Positions 8,998 to 18,720 of a stretch of DNA of 64,000 nucleotides are shown piece after piece. The notes under the pieces were generated by a model, which did no database searches, was not told where the DNA came from, and worked only from the letters and a program-made list of their open reading frames with translations. A program made the position numbers and the translations under genes. Source of the stretch: Corythucha ciliata (taxonomy: Eukaryota; Arthropoda; Insecta; Hemiptera; Tingidae); assembly GCA_038030265.1 (NCBI GenBank), contig CM075939.1, positions 53,921,253 through 53,985,252 on the forward strand, written 5' to 3'. Position 1 is the first letter of the stretch; each line of letters begins with the position of its first letter.

Positions 8998-10830
8998 ATT
9001 TATTTATTTATTTATTTCGCACATTTACCAAATTTAAGTTTATATGTATGTATAACAAAGCATTTAGGCTACGTGCCAGCCCCCCGTAAGAAAAGACTTG
9101 TGGTGGGGACTGGAGTCTAATATTCTTGATACTAACTGTAAGCTACAACTACAATAATTGTCCAAATGATACGACTTCATAGCTAAACTTTACTTGTAAT
9201 TGCTTAATACAACATTCTATATTAACACATACATTCTATATAAAATGCTTACAAAAACTGCTTAATTATGAATTATTAGGCGCGCAATATACATGCATTG
9301 ACTCTCAGTTTCAACTTTACTAAATAACAATTTTTAAATTTCTAACCAACGATCATACAAACAAGGTGTAAACAGATTTGAGTTTACCTTCATTGACAAG
9401 CTTATTTAAAAATTTTTTGAATTTCTGAATATTTTCAAACCCATTATAATTGTATTGGAACTTTATTGCCATTCTCATCCCAACCACAAAAGCATGCTTA
9501 GAATAAAACGCAGTGCAAAACTTAGGAATCCTAACATTAGTATGATCAGATATTCGCGTATTGTAAGGGTGATAAGCATAATAGTTTCTGTCTAGTTTAA
9601 AGAGCAACAGTGCTACCGACGTTAGGAACAATTCGTCAAGATTCTTAACTCTAAATTCCTTGAATAACTCTTCAGAGCTGTATCTCTGGGGTTTACTTAA
9701 GGCAATCTTGATTATTAACTTTTGAACAATTTTTAGTTTCCCCAACATAAATTGACTGCTATTTCCCCATACAATTATCCCGTAAGACAAAATGGACTCA
9801 CAAAAAACGAAATATGTGGATCTAAGCGTAGTAATATCACAGATTTTTCTAAGTTGCCTAAATTTATAGCACATTTTTCTTAGTCTATTTGCTAAGGCTA
9901 CAATATGGAGATCATATTTAAGGGCACTATCAAATAAAACACCAAGGTACTTATAGCTATCCACAAAACAAATTGTATCACATGACGTACTATCACAGTT
10001 GGTCTTATCACAGGAGTTCGAATGAATAACTAGAGGGTCCGGTCCTCTCAGTCTACGGCCTTTAGTAAAAGAAATCAGACTAGTTTTTGTAAAATTTATG
10101 GACAAAAAATTACTATCGAACCACCACCGAATGATTTTTAGGTCCTCAATCACGGTACGCCTTAACTCGTCACCGTTGGGGCCAGAAAACAGGATCACGG
10201 TGTCATCTGCGAAACAGATTTGCTTCCCTCGAATAGGCACACTGAAAAAGTCGTTTAACAGTAAAGAAAACAACAATGGCCCTAACACTGTGCCCTGAGG
10301 TACCCCACATCTAACAAACTCAGGGTGGCTTAACGAACAATTTATTTTGACAGCTTGACTTCGACCATCCAGATAAGATGAAATTAAATTATTCGCAATA
10401 CCTCTTATACCATAGTAGGACAATTTTTCCAAAACCAGACTATGGTTAACTGAATCAAACGCTTTTTGTATGTCCAGGAATAGACCATATACGTAATTAT
10501 TACTATCTAAATTCTCATAAATGAATTTGGTCACATCAAAAAGTGCGTGGCTCGTAGATAGGCCTTCTTGGAATCCATACTGCCTTTGTGATATTACATT
10601 TTTGCGCTGTAAGTACTCAACAAGTCTTCGCTTTATACAGCTCTCGAGGACCTTTGACAATGAAAATGTTAAGGATATAGGCCGATAGTTACTTACACTC
10701 TTCCTGTCTCCACCCTTAAACAGGGGAATAACAATGCTTTTTTTTGAAGATAGTGGGAAAAACACCAGTGGAAAAGGATAAATTAAATATATGAGCCAGG
10801 GGCACTAAAATGAAAGTTTTGATGAATATG
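8998..10830 (-). mobile_element. 5'-truncated LINE inside the Gypsy-2 3' LTR
   Basis: The element interrupts the LTR. The intact 5' LTR reads ACCTTTTCAAAC, and here ACCTTT and TTTTCAAAC are 1.8 kb apart, so the duplicated target is only three or four T residues. On the minus strand the 3' end is a short AAAT repeat tail. Only part of the second reading frame survives, so reverse transcription stopped early. It is younger than Gypsy-2. Confidence 0.9.
9353..10765 (-). CDS. LINE reverse transcriptase, N-terminally truncated
   Basis: This 470-residue frame of a non-LTR retrotransposon contains RT motifs NYRPISL (near residue 26), YGFQEGLSTSHAL (near 63), the catalytic motif A FLDIQKAFDSV (near 93), GVPQGTVLGPLLF (near 152) and FADDT (near 185). 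A C-terminal thumb-like region with the WGNSS motif follows. The frame is open from the fingers to the stop, but endonuclease and ORF1 are missing. Just upstream a run of A residues seems to have shifted the frame, so the first ATG is not native. The clade is probably of the CR1/Jockey group; I cannot place it more finely. Confidence 0.88.
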   Translation of the reverse strand: MFFPLSSKKSIVIPLFKGGDRKSVSNYRPISLTFSLSKVLESCIKRRLVEYLQRKNVISQRQYGFQEGLSTSHALFDVTKFIYENLDSNNYVYGLFLDIQKAFDSVNHSLVLEKLSYYGIRGIANNLISSYLDGRSQAVKINCSLSHPEFVRCGVPQGTVLGPLLFSLLLNDFFSVPIRGKQICFADDTVILFSGPNGDELRRTVIEDLKIIRWWFDSNFLSINFTKTSLISFTKGRRLRGPDPLVIHSNSCDKTNCDSTSCDTICFVDSYKYLGVLFDSALKYDLHIVALANRLRKMCYKFRQLRKICDITTLRSTYFVFCESILSYGIIVWGNSSQFMLGKLKIVQKLIIKIALSKPQRYSSEELFKEFRVKNLDELFLTSVALLLFKLDRNYYAYHPYNTRISDHTNVRIPKFCTAFYSKHAFVVGMRMAIKFQYNYNGFENIQKFKKFLNKLVNEGKLKSVYTLFV

Positions 10831-10950
10831 TTTTCAAACATATTGTCATAAACAACAACAAAATAAAGTTGTATTGTACTCGTTTACTGATTAAAGAAAA
10901 GTTTCTTTGAAATCTTAGCTTGCGGGATACCCTTAACTATCGCCGCGACA
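10831..10950 (+). repeat. Gypsy-2 3' LTR, right fragment
   Basis: It matches the last three quarters of the 5' LTR from TTTTCAAACATATTG to CCGCGACA, with a few substitutions such as ATAAAC for ATGAAC. AATT follows as the right copy of the target duplication. Confidence 0.9.
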
Positions 10951-10954
10951 AATT

Positions 10955-11515
10955 TTTGCTGTAAATTATGACGCTTTTCTGTCGAAAATTCTGTCGATGA
11001 GCACATTTTCTCAAATTTAACAATTAGCCATTTTTCTTTATTTTGTTCGTAAATGTAATTTTTCCTCATTTTAGCCGCTAATTATGCAACGCTTATTCTC
11101 AATTTGGTCGCAGATTAGCCCTTTTTTCACAATCTAGCCCGAATTTTCTCCCCGAAGCCGCGAATTGACGTTTTCTAAATTTAAACCGCGCATTCACTTC
11201 AGCGCTACTTACTCAGTTGCTGCGAATTAGCGATTTTTCTCCACTTTTCCCGACGGGGAGTAGGGATTTTTCTCACATTAGCTGTAAATAAGTGGTTTTT
11301 CTGAATTTTTGCATTGAATTCGCATTTTTCCTGATTTCAGCCGCTAATGATCGAATTTTCGTAATTTCATCCATGAATTAGCACTTTTTTAATTTGAGCT
11401 ATGAATTAGCGCTTTTTCTCAGTTTGAGCCACGAACTGGCATTCTAGCGTCTATAGCCTCCAATTAGCGCTCTTTCTACACGTTATCCGCGTGAAAGCTT
11501 CAAGAAACTTTGGCC
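10955..11515 (-). repeat. 30-bp minisatellite array, continuation right of Gypsy-2
   Basis: About 18 degenerate units of the AGCGCTTTTTCTCAATTTTA type alternate with variants of CCGCGAATT. A HOR-type variant CTATAGCCTCCAATTAGCGC occurs near 11450. It is the same array as 4140-4339, split by Gypsy-2. No coding signal. Confidence 0.8.
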
Positions 11516-11527
11516 GCGATTTATTGG

Positions 11528-11965
11528 CTTATTATTTCTCAATAATAAGTCTTTGTAATCGTATCGCAAAAAAAATTTGTTGACCCCCCCTCAAAATTTG
11601 TAGTTTTACGTTTCAAAGTGCGTAGAATCCAAATCTGCAGTAAAAAAAAAAAAAGTCCGTCCGCCGTCCGCCGTCCGGGTCATATCTTGCCCTAGGATTG
11701 CTCGAAAAAACTCGTTCTTTCGCACATAGACTCCATTTGGGGTCTAGTTGGTCCTAACATCTGATTAGTTTGATCAAATAACTCCCTGGGGTTTTATGGG
11801 CCAAAAGCGGGTCCAAAGTGGGGATTTTCAAAGGATTTGGGATCATAGGGGTGTGGGGTGTCGATTTTCATGTAATTTCAAGCCGGATTTGACTACATCG
11901 ATGAATAATAAACCCATAAATAGTCGAAATAATAAGGCATTGTTCGATAATTCACAGCGTTTTTT
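11528..11965 (+). repeat. Dispersed 440-bp repeat, copy A
   Basis: This block recurs inverted at 15925-16350 (copy B) and in part at 24575-24865 (copy C). Shared landmarks are GACCCCCCCTCAAAATTTG, a GTCCGTCCGCC segment, TCGAAAAAACTCGTTCTTTC and GTGTGGGGTGTCGATTTTCA. Copies A and B are both bordered on each side by 30-bp minisatellite units. It has no open frame worth calling. Confidence 0.85.
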
Positions 11966-12600
11966 TCTTCATATTAGCCTTAATTTAGCGCTTTTCATCC
12001 CTTCTGTCCGTGAATCAGTTGCGTAGGAGCGACTGGGGTGGACTGTCCGGATCAGAGGGTGCCACCAAGAAGCTTAAATATGGAAGAATGGGGATTTTTA
12101 GATTTTATGATCATGGAAGTATTGGTGCTTGAAAACGAATTTTGGTATGCGGTTGGACAGCGATTTTGGCTCTTTCGACGATTTTCAGCCCATCTGACAC
12201 CCAAATCGAATTGAGCCCAGCTGAATATTCGATTCAGCCCACAAAAGCGCTATTCTGAAGGTTTAAATTGAGAGAAATCGCGATTTCTGGGGTAACTTCG
12301 CGGCTAAAATAGAGGAAGTACGGTGATCTCCAGGTTTTTTTAGGTCCTTTAAGCGAATAAAGATGAGAAAGCGCACTTTTTTTTGCAAGCGCAAAAAAGC
12401 AAAATATGCGACAAAAAAGGGTAAAAGTGTTAAATAAACCACTAGTTCAAGGCAATACAAGTGAGAGACAAAAATTGCGGCTAAAATTTAAAAAACAACA
12501 ACAACAACAACAACAACAACAAACCTCATTCCGGCCGGTCACCCGTGCCCCCCGCCCCCCACTTAATGCCGGCACTGATAGCGAGGCGTGCTAAACGGCC
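11966..12600. repeat. Minisatellite remnants and a CAA microsatellite
   Basis: Isolated units of the 30-bp family lie near 11970-12010 in one orientation and near 12245-12480 in the other (GCGGCTAAAAT). A pure CAA repeat of about nine units lies at 12496-12522, followed by a C-rich stretch and GCCGGCACTGA near 12570. No gene. Confidence 0.6.
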
Positions 12601-13639
12601 GAAATCAGTTTTTAATAATCGGATTGTGAGCCCAAGATATGTTTTTTGGTCGTATGTAATGGATTCTGGGACTTAATTTCCAGATTAGTTAGTGTGATGA
12701 GGGATCGGATTTTCATTGCGAAGAATTTTTTTGCATAAAATTGCATATTTGAGGGATAGCAGCGTGAAAACGCATAATTTAGGGTTAAAAAGCATAAAAT
12801 TACTTATTTTAAAGAAAATAAAATATTCCTGATCTAACCAAACAGTGCATAAACGCCCAACGCGTTCATTTTTTATTATTGACGCACAAAAAATATTCTA
12901 GAACAACAAAATTAGTGGACGTTGAAAAGTGCGGCGTGGGACAGAGTTGAAATAACAGCCAAACGCGACTCCCGATGAAAACTGCATGCTTCAGCGAGAA
13001 ATCACTTATTTTAGGTTCAGCGAGCGGCCCAGTGAAAATAGTGCAAGACAAAGTTACGCTCAACGATGTATAAAAGAACTGGATTGCTCATCACTGCTGA
13101 TAAAGTCTGCCATCAAATAAGCTCCAAGTGGAGCTTAAAGTAGGTGAGAGGGGTGGAGTTTCAAAGTAAATACGGGAACAGGGGTGGGCAAAATACTTTG
13201 AAAATGTATTTTAAATACAAAGCCCAAAATACTTTCAAAAATGTATTTTAAATACTGATATACAAATACGTTTTGAATTGTATTTTGAACGAAATACAAA
13301 TACAATTTAAAATACTTTTCAAAAATTCGATTTCGATGGCAAATAGGGCGAAAAACACGAAAAATAAATAATTCAAAAATATTAGGACCTTCAATAGACA
13401 AGTTGACAAATTGTAGCTGCGCGAAATGGCCCTGCTGCCGATGAGCAAAAAAAAAGTAGACAAGTTTATCACCAAGTATTTAGTACCGAACCGGCGAGCT
13501 CTGGTGGCTCGTGAGCTGAAAAGGAGGTGGGGCCGACTGTAAAAGGTATGTCGGGGGGAGGGATAGCTCTGGGCCAGTTAGCTGAATTACATTACAGCTG
13601 AATAACCCATATTTTCCCAATAATTTCCACGCTAACGAG
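12601..13639. other. No gene; AT-rich AAATACTTT repeats at 13190-13330
   Basis: Most of the stretch shows nothing recognisable. At about 13186-13330, GGGTGGGCAAAATACTTT introduces a run of related AAATACAAA/TTTTGAAAATGTATT words, the look of an old AT-rich non-autonomous transposon end. Confidence 0.4.
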
Positions 13640-14060
13640 GAATTTCACGCGTTTCGGCTCTCCCTCCTTCCCCCGAACTACTCCTCCCCTCCACGTTTTC
13701 GAAAAATAAAAACGTTTGGTGTCGCTAGGTTTACTTGGTGAATGATGGTGAATTTTTTAATTTGTTTACCCTTATTTTCACCCGCTTCCCTCGACCTGGA
13801 ATGGCTGATTAACGAACTTAGGCTAGGGCTCTGTATGATCCATTTTTGTGCCAAGTTTCCGTCCGCTAGCATCATTTTTCGGCAGTTGTGCTAACAAGGA
13901 ATTCGGAACTTTTTACCTCCCACCCTTCCCACTCCACTTTTTCGAAAAATGAAAACGTCAATCGAAGACACACCGGGTTACACCGGGTTTTTGTGCCAAA
14001 TATGGTGTCGCTGGGTTAGGTTATACTGGTGAATCGTGGCGAAGAAGTGGAAACTAAATT
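13640..14060. repeat. Degenerate tandem duplication, period about 245 bp
   Basis: The block around 13680-13755 (CTCC then CACGTTTTCGAAAAATAAAA then GGTGTCGCTAGG then GGTGAAT) recurs around 13930-14045 with substitutions and an extra ACACCGGGTT repeat. It has no coding signal. Confidence 0.6.
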
Positions 14061-14364
14061 CCATGTTCCCGTTTTTGGCACACAAAAAAAAAAAAATAAA
14101 CAAGAAAATTTCCATGGCCGTATCAATTTTTTCAGTGCTCCGACCCCACCGATTTCATGCTGGTTAAAGGGTAACATGGGCGCGTTAGTGACAAATGCGA
14201 AATAAAACTCGAGGGCCCATGTTACCCTTTAACCAGCATGAAATCGGAGGGGTCGGAGCACTGAAAAAATTGGTACGGCCATGGAAGTTTTCTTGTTTAT
14301 TTTATTTTATTTTTTATTTATTTTTGCATGCATTATTGATGAATGCGAAAAACGGGAATATGGA
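14061..14364. repeat. Long hairpin (foldback), about 300 bp
   Basis: The core arms 14095-14181 and 14215-14302 are near-perfect reverse complements around a 33-base loop; for example GTAACATGGGC at left faces GCCCATGTTAC at right. The outer arms continue with CCATGTTCCCGTTTTT (14061) facing AAAAACGGGAATATGG (14349). This is either a foldback MITE or a hairpin RNA source; no terminal target duplication was identified. Confidence 0.85.
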
Positions 14365-14689
14365 AGTATCGTGTGGTCCTCCACACAATCCCTGAAACAT
14401 CAATCACGCAGTCTTCATTCCTCAAACACCAAAATTTCCATAACCCTAAATCCAAAAAAAATTCTTCGTCACACATAATCAATAATCAACCCCCAGCCCA
14501 CATCGACTAATCTTCAATTACCGACCCTTATCCATCAACGACTATAACCATCTATCGTCACTCAATTTTCAATCCTCCTTCAACTGTTTGTCTTCGTTCT
14601 TTCATACCAAGAAAGAAAAAAATAGAAAACATTCCAAAATGCAATTCTTAGTCGAAAACAGGCAATTTTAGGACCTTTGACCATTTTGA

Positions 14690-15505
14690 AACAATAATTT
14701 CGAAAGGCTGTAGCCCGTTCCATATTCATCATGGAAAACTACTTTACATACAAAATTTGTTGGAAATTATCGCTCAACAAGTTTTGTGAATGAAGATTTT
14801 CCTCAAAAGTAACCCATTTTCGGAATATTTAGAAGAAACTAAAAGAAGTGCTAAAAAAATTCGGTTTTTGGGCTGGCAAAAAATTGTACGAGCTTTTCAG
14901 AGTTAGTATTTTTTTTTCTCGAACACTTCTGACTTACACATACAAGATGGCAAAAAAATGTCCGTAGGGAACATGGAAGTGAAAGGGGTTTCGTTTTCGG
15001 CAACGTTGTAGTCAATTCGCATGGAAATTGTACGAGAAATCCGAACAAAATAGTTACAACATTCCAGAACCAATTGTTTCGAAGTTAATACCGAAAATAT
15101 TATTCCGCTACGGGAAGAACATGCCTGGGAAATGATTTTCCTTCGAAACAAAGGTCATATTCACGTTTTTCATACCAAGAAACCACTAGATTTCGATTAC
15201 TATGTAATTCTGTGGCAAATAATTTTTGGCGTGGTCACGCCAAATCCTACTCCTCCCACAATTTCCGCTTAGTCTCAGTTTTTTTCGGCTACAAATATTT
15301 GCAATTAGGATACAAAGGGGCTCACGTGGCCTTTTTCGACCGTCATTTTGTGCTACTGGTCCTTTTGCGCTAAAAACGACGATTTTGGCCACAAAAAAGT
15401 TGCATTTTTTCGGCAATATTGTGGTTAATTCGTAAGGAAATTTCAACGAGAAATCCGAAAAAAATATCAAAACAATTCTGAAATCACTTGTTCTAAAGTT
15501 ATATC
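14690..15505. repeat. Tandem duplication split by the Ginger element
   Basis: A block of roughly 450 bp (TTCGGCAACGTTGTAG...TTCGAAGTTAATACC...GAAGAACATG at 15000-15125) recurs as TTCGGCAATATTGTGG...TTCTAAAGTTATATC at 15408-15505. That second copy continues at 18603 with CCAAAAACGAC...GAGAACATG. Two related copies therefore stand side by side and the second holds the transposon. No gene. Confidence 0.7.
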
Positions 15506-15650
15506 TGTCGTAGCCACATGCTGTAATTTGGCATTTCATGAAATGACTGGTCATTTCATGAAATGCGCGCTCTTCGTGTAATAATCAGGTTAGAACACCA
15601 TCTGACCAAAAATCTTGGTCATTTCATGAAATGCCAAGCGCCACTAGTCT
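15506..15650 (+). repeat. Ginger-like left terminal inverted repeat
   Basis: Over roughly 135 bases it matches the reverse complement of 18470-18602: the terminal TGTCGTAGCCACATGC, GCGCGCTCTTCGTGTAATA, CAGGTTAGAACACCATCTGA and TTGGTCATTTCATGAAATG. The left copy carries one additional CATTTCATGAAATG palindrome by local duplication. Confidence 0.9.
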
Positions 15651-15924
15651 TTTCTTGAAACACTTTGGCCGGCCTCGTTATCATCGAGTGAGCATCACTT
15701 CATTGAATTCACTTTGGATCTTAATTGTATGCGTTCTTCTCGTATTCGCAAAATAAGAAATTATGATGGAGCCCGTGTTCTACACGCATCGACGGCCGAC
15801 CACCAATCGAGACGTTCACATCTTGCTGCAGGGATCTTAGTGAAATTTTCTCTGATCTATTTAAATGTCATTTAGTTTACTTACCTACGAGGAAGCCTAG
15901 CTATGAGGGAGCCAATGAAAAACG

Positions 15925-16350
15925 CTGCGAATTATCGAACAATGCCTTATTATTTCGACTGCTTACGGGTTAATTATTCATGGATGTTATCGAATCCGGC
16001 TTGACATTTCATGAAAATCGACACCCCACACCCCTATGATCCCAAATCCTTTGAAAATCCCTATTTTGGACCCGCTTTTGGCCCATAAAACCCCAGGGAG
16101 TTATTTGATGAAACTGATCAGATGTTAGGACCTACTAGACCCCAAATGGAGTCTATGTGCGAAAGAACGAGTTTTTTCGAGCATTCCAAGGGCAAGATAT
16201 GGCCCGGACGGTGGACGGACATTTTTTTTTATTTCAGATTTGGATTCTACGCACTTTGAAACGTAAAACTACAAATTTTGAGGGGGGGGGGGGTCAAAAA
16301 TTTTTTTTTGCGATACGATTACAAAGACTTATTATTGAGAAATGATAAGT
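15925..16350 (-). repeat. Dispersed 440-bp repeat, copy B (inside Ginger element)
   Basis: This is the inverted counterpart of copy A (11528-11965), with the same landmarks in reverse order and a G12 run where copy A has C7. It begins and ends next to words of the 30-bp minisatellite (AAAAACGCTGCGAATT at left, AAAATTGAGAAAAAC at right). Confidence 0.85.
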
Positions 16351-16469
16351 CAAAATTGAGAAAAACAAAAGAGTTACTCTTCGAAATTCGTTGTATTTAT
16401 TTACAACTTCAACAATGAAAAAGCTACAAAAATATTTAAATAATTACAGGAAACTCAAATACGTACCTA

Positions 16470-18258
16470 CTATTCCTTGTTCGCGCAAGGTATGCTACTG
16501 TGACACCGGCTATTGGATAATTGTTTTTTTGCGAAACAGGCACACTTTTTAGTTTTACATTGCATTTTACCCGGCCTGCAACTACATTTTGCAAACCCTT
16601 GTCCGCCAGTTGTAACAGCAACTGCGTGTCTCAACGATAATATATCATTTTTATTGATCTTGTCAATTGTCAATAGTCCATTCTTCGCAGGGATTAGACT
16701 TTCTGGTCCAAACCAACCTTTTATAATTCCCTTCTCGCAGGCCACTTATAAAACGAAGATTAATTTCAATTAACCAGTCGGAATACTTTAAGTAATGAAA
16801 AAATGTTGATTACCTGGAAAACGTCATTCTTTTTGTCGACGATTACGCACATTAAATTAGGTGAATCAGCAGGTCCCCTGTCGACTTTGGGTACTTGTAA
16901 CATTGCACAGTCGCCTTCAAATCTGGCAGCCGATTATTGGAAATTCGCACCATCTTGTCAGCAGCTACTTTAATTCTTTTGCGAGAATCCGCTCTTTCAA
17001 TCATTATTGTGTTCTTTTGGTTACACAACTGGCACAATATGTCACTGTCATCGCAACTGCGGGAAGGTGCACAAGAAAAATTGAAGCATCCACCAACAGT
17101 CAACGCACCAAAGACTGTCTTGGCTTTTCGTTATTTCTTCAGTACAAATACAACACAGAGTATTAGCGGGAAGTTCCATTTCCTCATCCACTTGCGCACT
17201 GTTAGAAACTTCACCATCGTCGGAAAGAGCGTTGTTGTCACCCACGTCGTTTTTATACGGGCAACGGTTAATTATTCGGTGATGAGAAGAATTTTTGGTC
17301 CACTGAACAAAGTTTAAGCCGAGTGACCAATTCTTTGACGACGTGTCCTTCATCCAAGCTCTTAGCATTGCTTCGATGTCCTGGTTACTCCTTTCGACAC
17401 TTCCTTGGCTCTGAGGATGCCTGGGACGTCTACGAACAATTACACATTCAGGCCAAAGTTCAAGTAATTCATCGATCACTTTATTGACGAACTCACTGCC
17501 GTTGTCGCTTTGTAATATTTTCGGGGCACCGATCAGCAGGAATATTTTCAATAGTTCTTTAGCAACTTCTTGAGCTCTTTTGCTAACCAATGGACGCAGA
17601 ATTAAGAATTTTGTAGTGTGGTCCTGATAATTCAAAATCCATTTGTATGGACCATCCGGCAGAGCCTGGAAATCGATGAGATCTACTTGGCCTCTCTCCG
17701 CGAAATCTTTCGACAAAATCGGCCGCACGATTACTTTTCTATTCATCGGTTTTTTTTCGTTAAATGTTCTGCAACATGAAGTGAAAATATCTATTGGTCG
17801 CCGAGGTATGTAGTACTTGGACTCCAGTGCATGTATCATCTTTGATCGTCCACCATGTCCAGTTTTGTTCACGTGGCAGTCTAGGAGAACATCGAAGAGG
17901 TCTTCATAAGCTACAATGTACCTTATGCCGTCGTTCCTTGAACTGCCAACGGAATTTATCTCAATTTTGTAAATCAAGTGGGACGTGTCCCCGACAGTGA
18001 CCACGTCGTAAGTGTTAATCAGATGGTACTCCCTCCTTTCCTTGCTTTTCCTGAAACAGCATAATACATAATATAGGTATTTCATTTCAACAAACTCACT
18101 CGAAACACACATCAATCCATATTAACTTACTCTTTTTGTTTCGCACTCTTAATTTCATCAATCACTCCGGCCACTTGAGACTTACTGAAGGGTTTTTTAT
18201 TTGGTTTTCCCGCGTAATATCTGTCGAGTTCCTCGTAAAACTTCAGGTGGTCCACCAT
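16470..18258 (-). pseudogene. Ginger/KRBA2-like transposase gene with intron, two frameshifts
   Basis: Exon 1 is 18131-18258 (42 codons plus two bases, starting MVDHLKFYEELDRYY). Intron 18051-18130 has GTAAGT and TTTCAG ends, and splicing keeps the frame into exon 2. Exon 2 carries an N-terminal HHCC-like region (GHGGRSKMIHALESKYYIPR), then the DDE core: D in VDLIDFQALPDG, D in LQSDNGSEFVN, E in QSQGSVERSN. A Cys-rich segment (CCICTEE...LWC) precedes a one-base frame change near 17095. A second frame change lies near 16900-16930. A probable second intron (16743-16819) leads to a last exon with a CXC-type Cys cluster (CSCRPGKMQCKTKKCACF) before the stop. This domain order is that of proteins annotated KRBA2-like in insects. 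The enzyme would cut and join the element's ends, but this copy cannot be read through. Confidence 0.85.
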
Positions 18259-18469
18259 AATTTCTTATTTTTTTACTTAGTATTACGAAAAGAACGCCAA
18301 ATTAACATCAAATAACTGAATTCAATAAAGAGATCCGCCGCCGCGCCGGTCGTTATCAAACTCAATGATAACACTACCGGCCGAAGTATTACAGCAAAAG
18401 ACTATTCGTCTTTGGCATTTCATGAAATGACCAGGAGGAGTTGGTCACATGGTGTAATGCTCATGTATT

Positions 18470-18602
18470 TCATTAAGTGCCCAGATGAAGAAGACATTTC
18501 ATGAAATGACCAAGATTTCTGGTCAGATGGTGTTTTAACCTGACTATTACACGAAGAGCGCGCATTTCATGAAATGCCAAATTACAGCATGTGGCTACGA
18601 CA
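18470..18602 (-). repeat. Ginger-like right terminal inverted repeat
   Basis: It is the partner of 15506-15650. It holds palindromes at 18495 and 18563, and a further one lies just inside at 18416. Confidence 0.9.
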
Positions 18603-18720
18603 TATCCAAAAACGACATTTCGGTACGAGGAGAACATGTCCGATAAATCATTTTTTTCTCAAAACAAAGGCCAGATTTGTGCTTCTCATAATACCCTTAA
18701 GGGTATTTTATAGGGCATAT
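18603..18720. repeat. Right remainder of the tandem duplication
   Basis: It continues the second duplicated block interrupted by the Ginger element: CATTTCGGTACGAGGAGAA and ATGTCCGATAAATCATTTT align with 15095-15140. Palindromic ACCCTTAAGGGT is near 18700. Confidence 0.65.

Larger units (their letters stand above)
5455..9037 (+). pseudogene. pol: Gypsy-2 Pol, broken (protease-RT-RNase H-integrase)
   Basis: Domains appear in the normal order but in several frames. The protease (DTGAD, near 5552) is in the first piece, 5455-5778. A frame change near 5735-5750 follows, then the RT N-terminus up to KLDLN near 6270. There the sequence jumps to [12 protein letters not shown], losing roughly 25 codons of the RT palm and shifting frame. 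RT YLDD (near 6370) and RNase H (DASNVAVGAV, near 6825) lie in 6275-7411. Integrase follows the 512-bp insertion with further frame changes before 8105. Its D (IDLIGP), D (TDRGRQF) and E (NGKIERWH) are present in about 8090-8400, and a C-terminal GPF-type module is near 8750. The last frame runs through the polypurine tract into the 3' LTR and terminates in the LINE. Confidence 0.9.
4340..10950 (+). mobile_element. Gypsy-2, CsRn1-like LTR retrotransposon with nested insertions
   Basis: The element starts with a TG...CA LTR (4340-4496) and ends with a matching LTR that is split by a LINE (8961-8997 and 10831-10950). AATT at 4336-4339 and again at 10951-10954 gives a 4-bp target duplication. 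The CHCC Gag finger and a primer site matching the 3' end of tRNA-Trp type (TGGTGACCC) are hallmarks of the CsRn1 clade. The element is dead. Pol has frameshifts, part of the RT is deleted, a 512-bp sequence sits between RNase H and integrase, and a 1.8-kb LINE sits in the 3' LTR. Confidence 0.92.
15506..18602 (-). mobile_element. Ginger-like DNA transposon (KRBA2-type integrase)
   Basis: The ends are TGTCGTAGCCACATG...CATGTGGCTACGACA. TATC at 15502-15505 is repeated at 18603-18606 as a 4-bp target duplication. TGT/ACA termini, a 4-bp duplication and an integrase-like transposase match the Ginger group of cut-and-paste elements, which are related to Gypsy integrases. Six copies of the palindrome CATTTCATGAAATG lie near the ends (15532, 15552, 15620, 18416, 18495, 18563). 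The gene is on the minus strand, and the repeat copy B occupies the space behind its stop. The element is 3,097 bp and its gene is damaged. Confidence 0.88.

Noticed and set aside
14851..15554. Two similar minus-strand open frames suggesting a small gene family
   Set aside because: The similarity comes from the underlying tandem DNA duplication, and the second frame runs into the Ginger terminal repeat.
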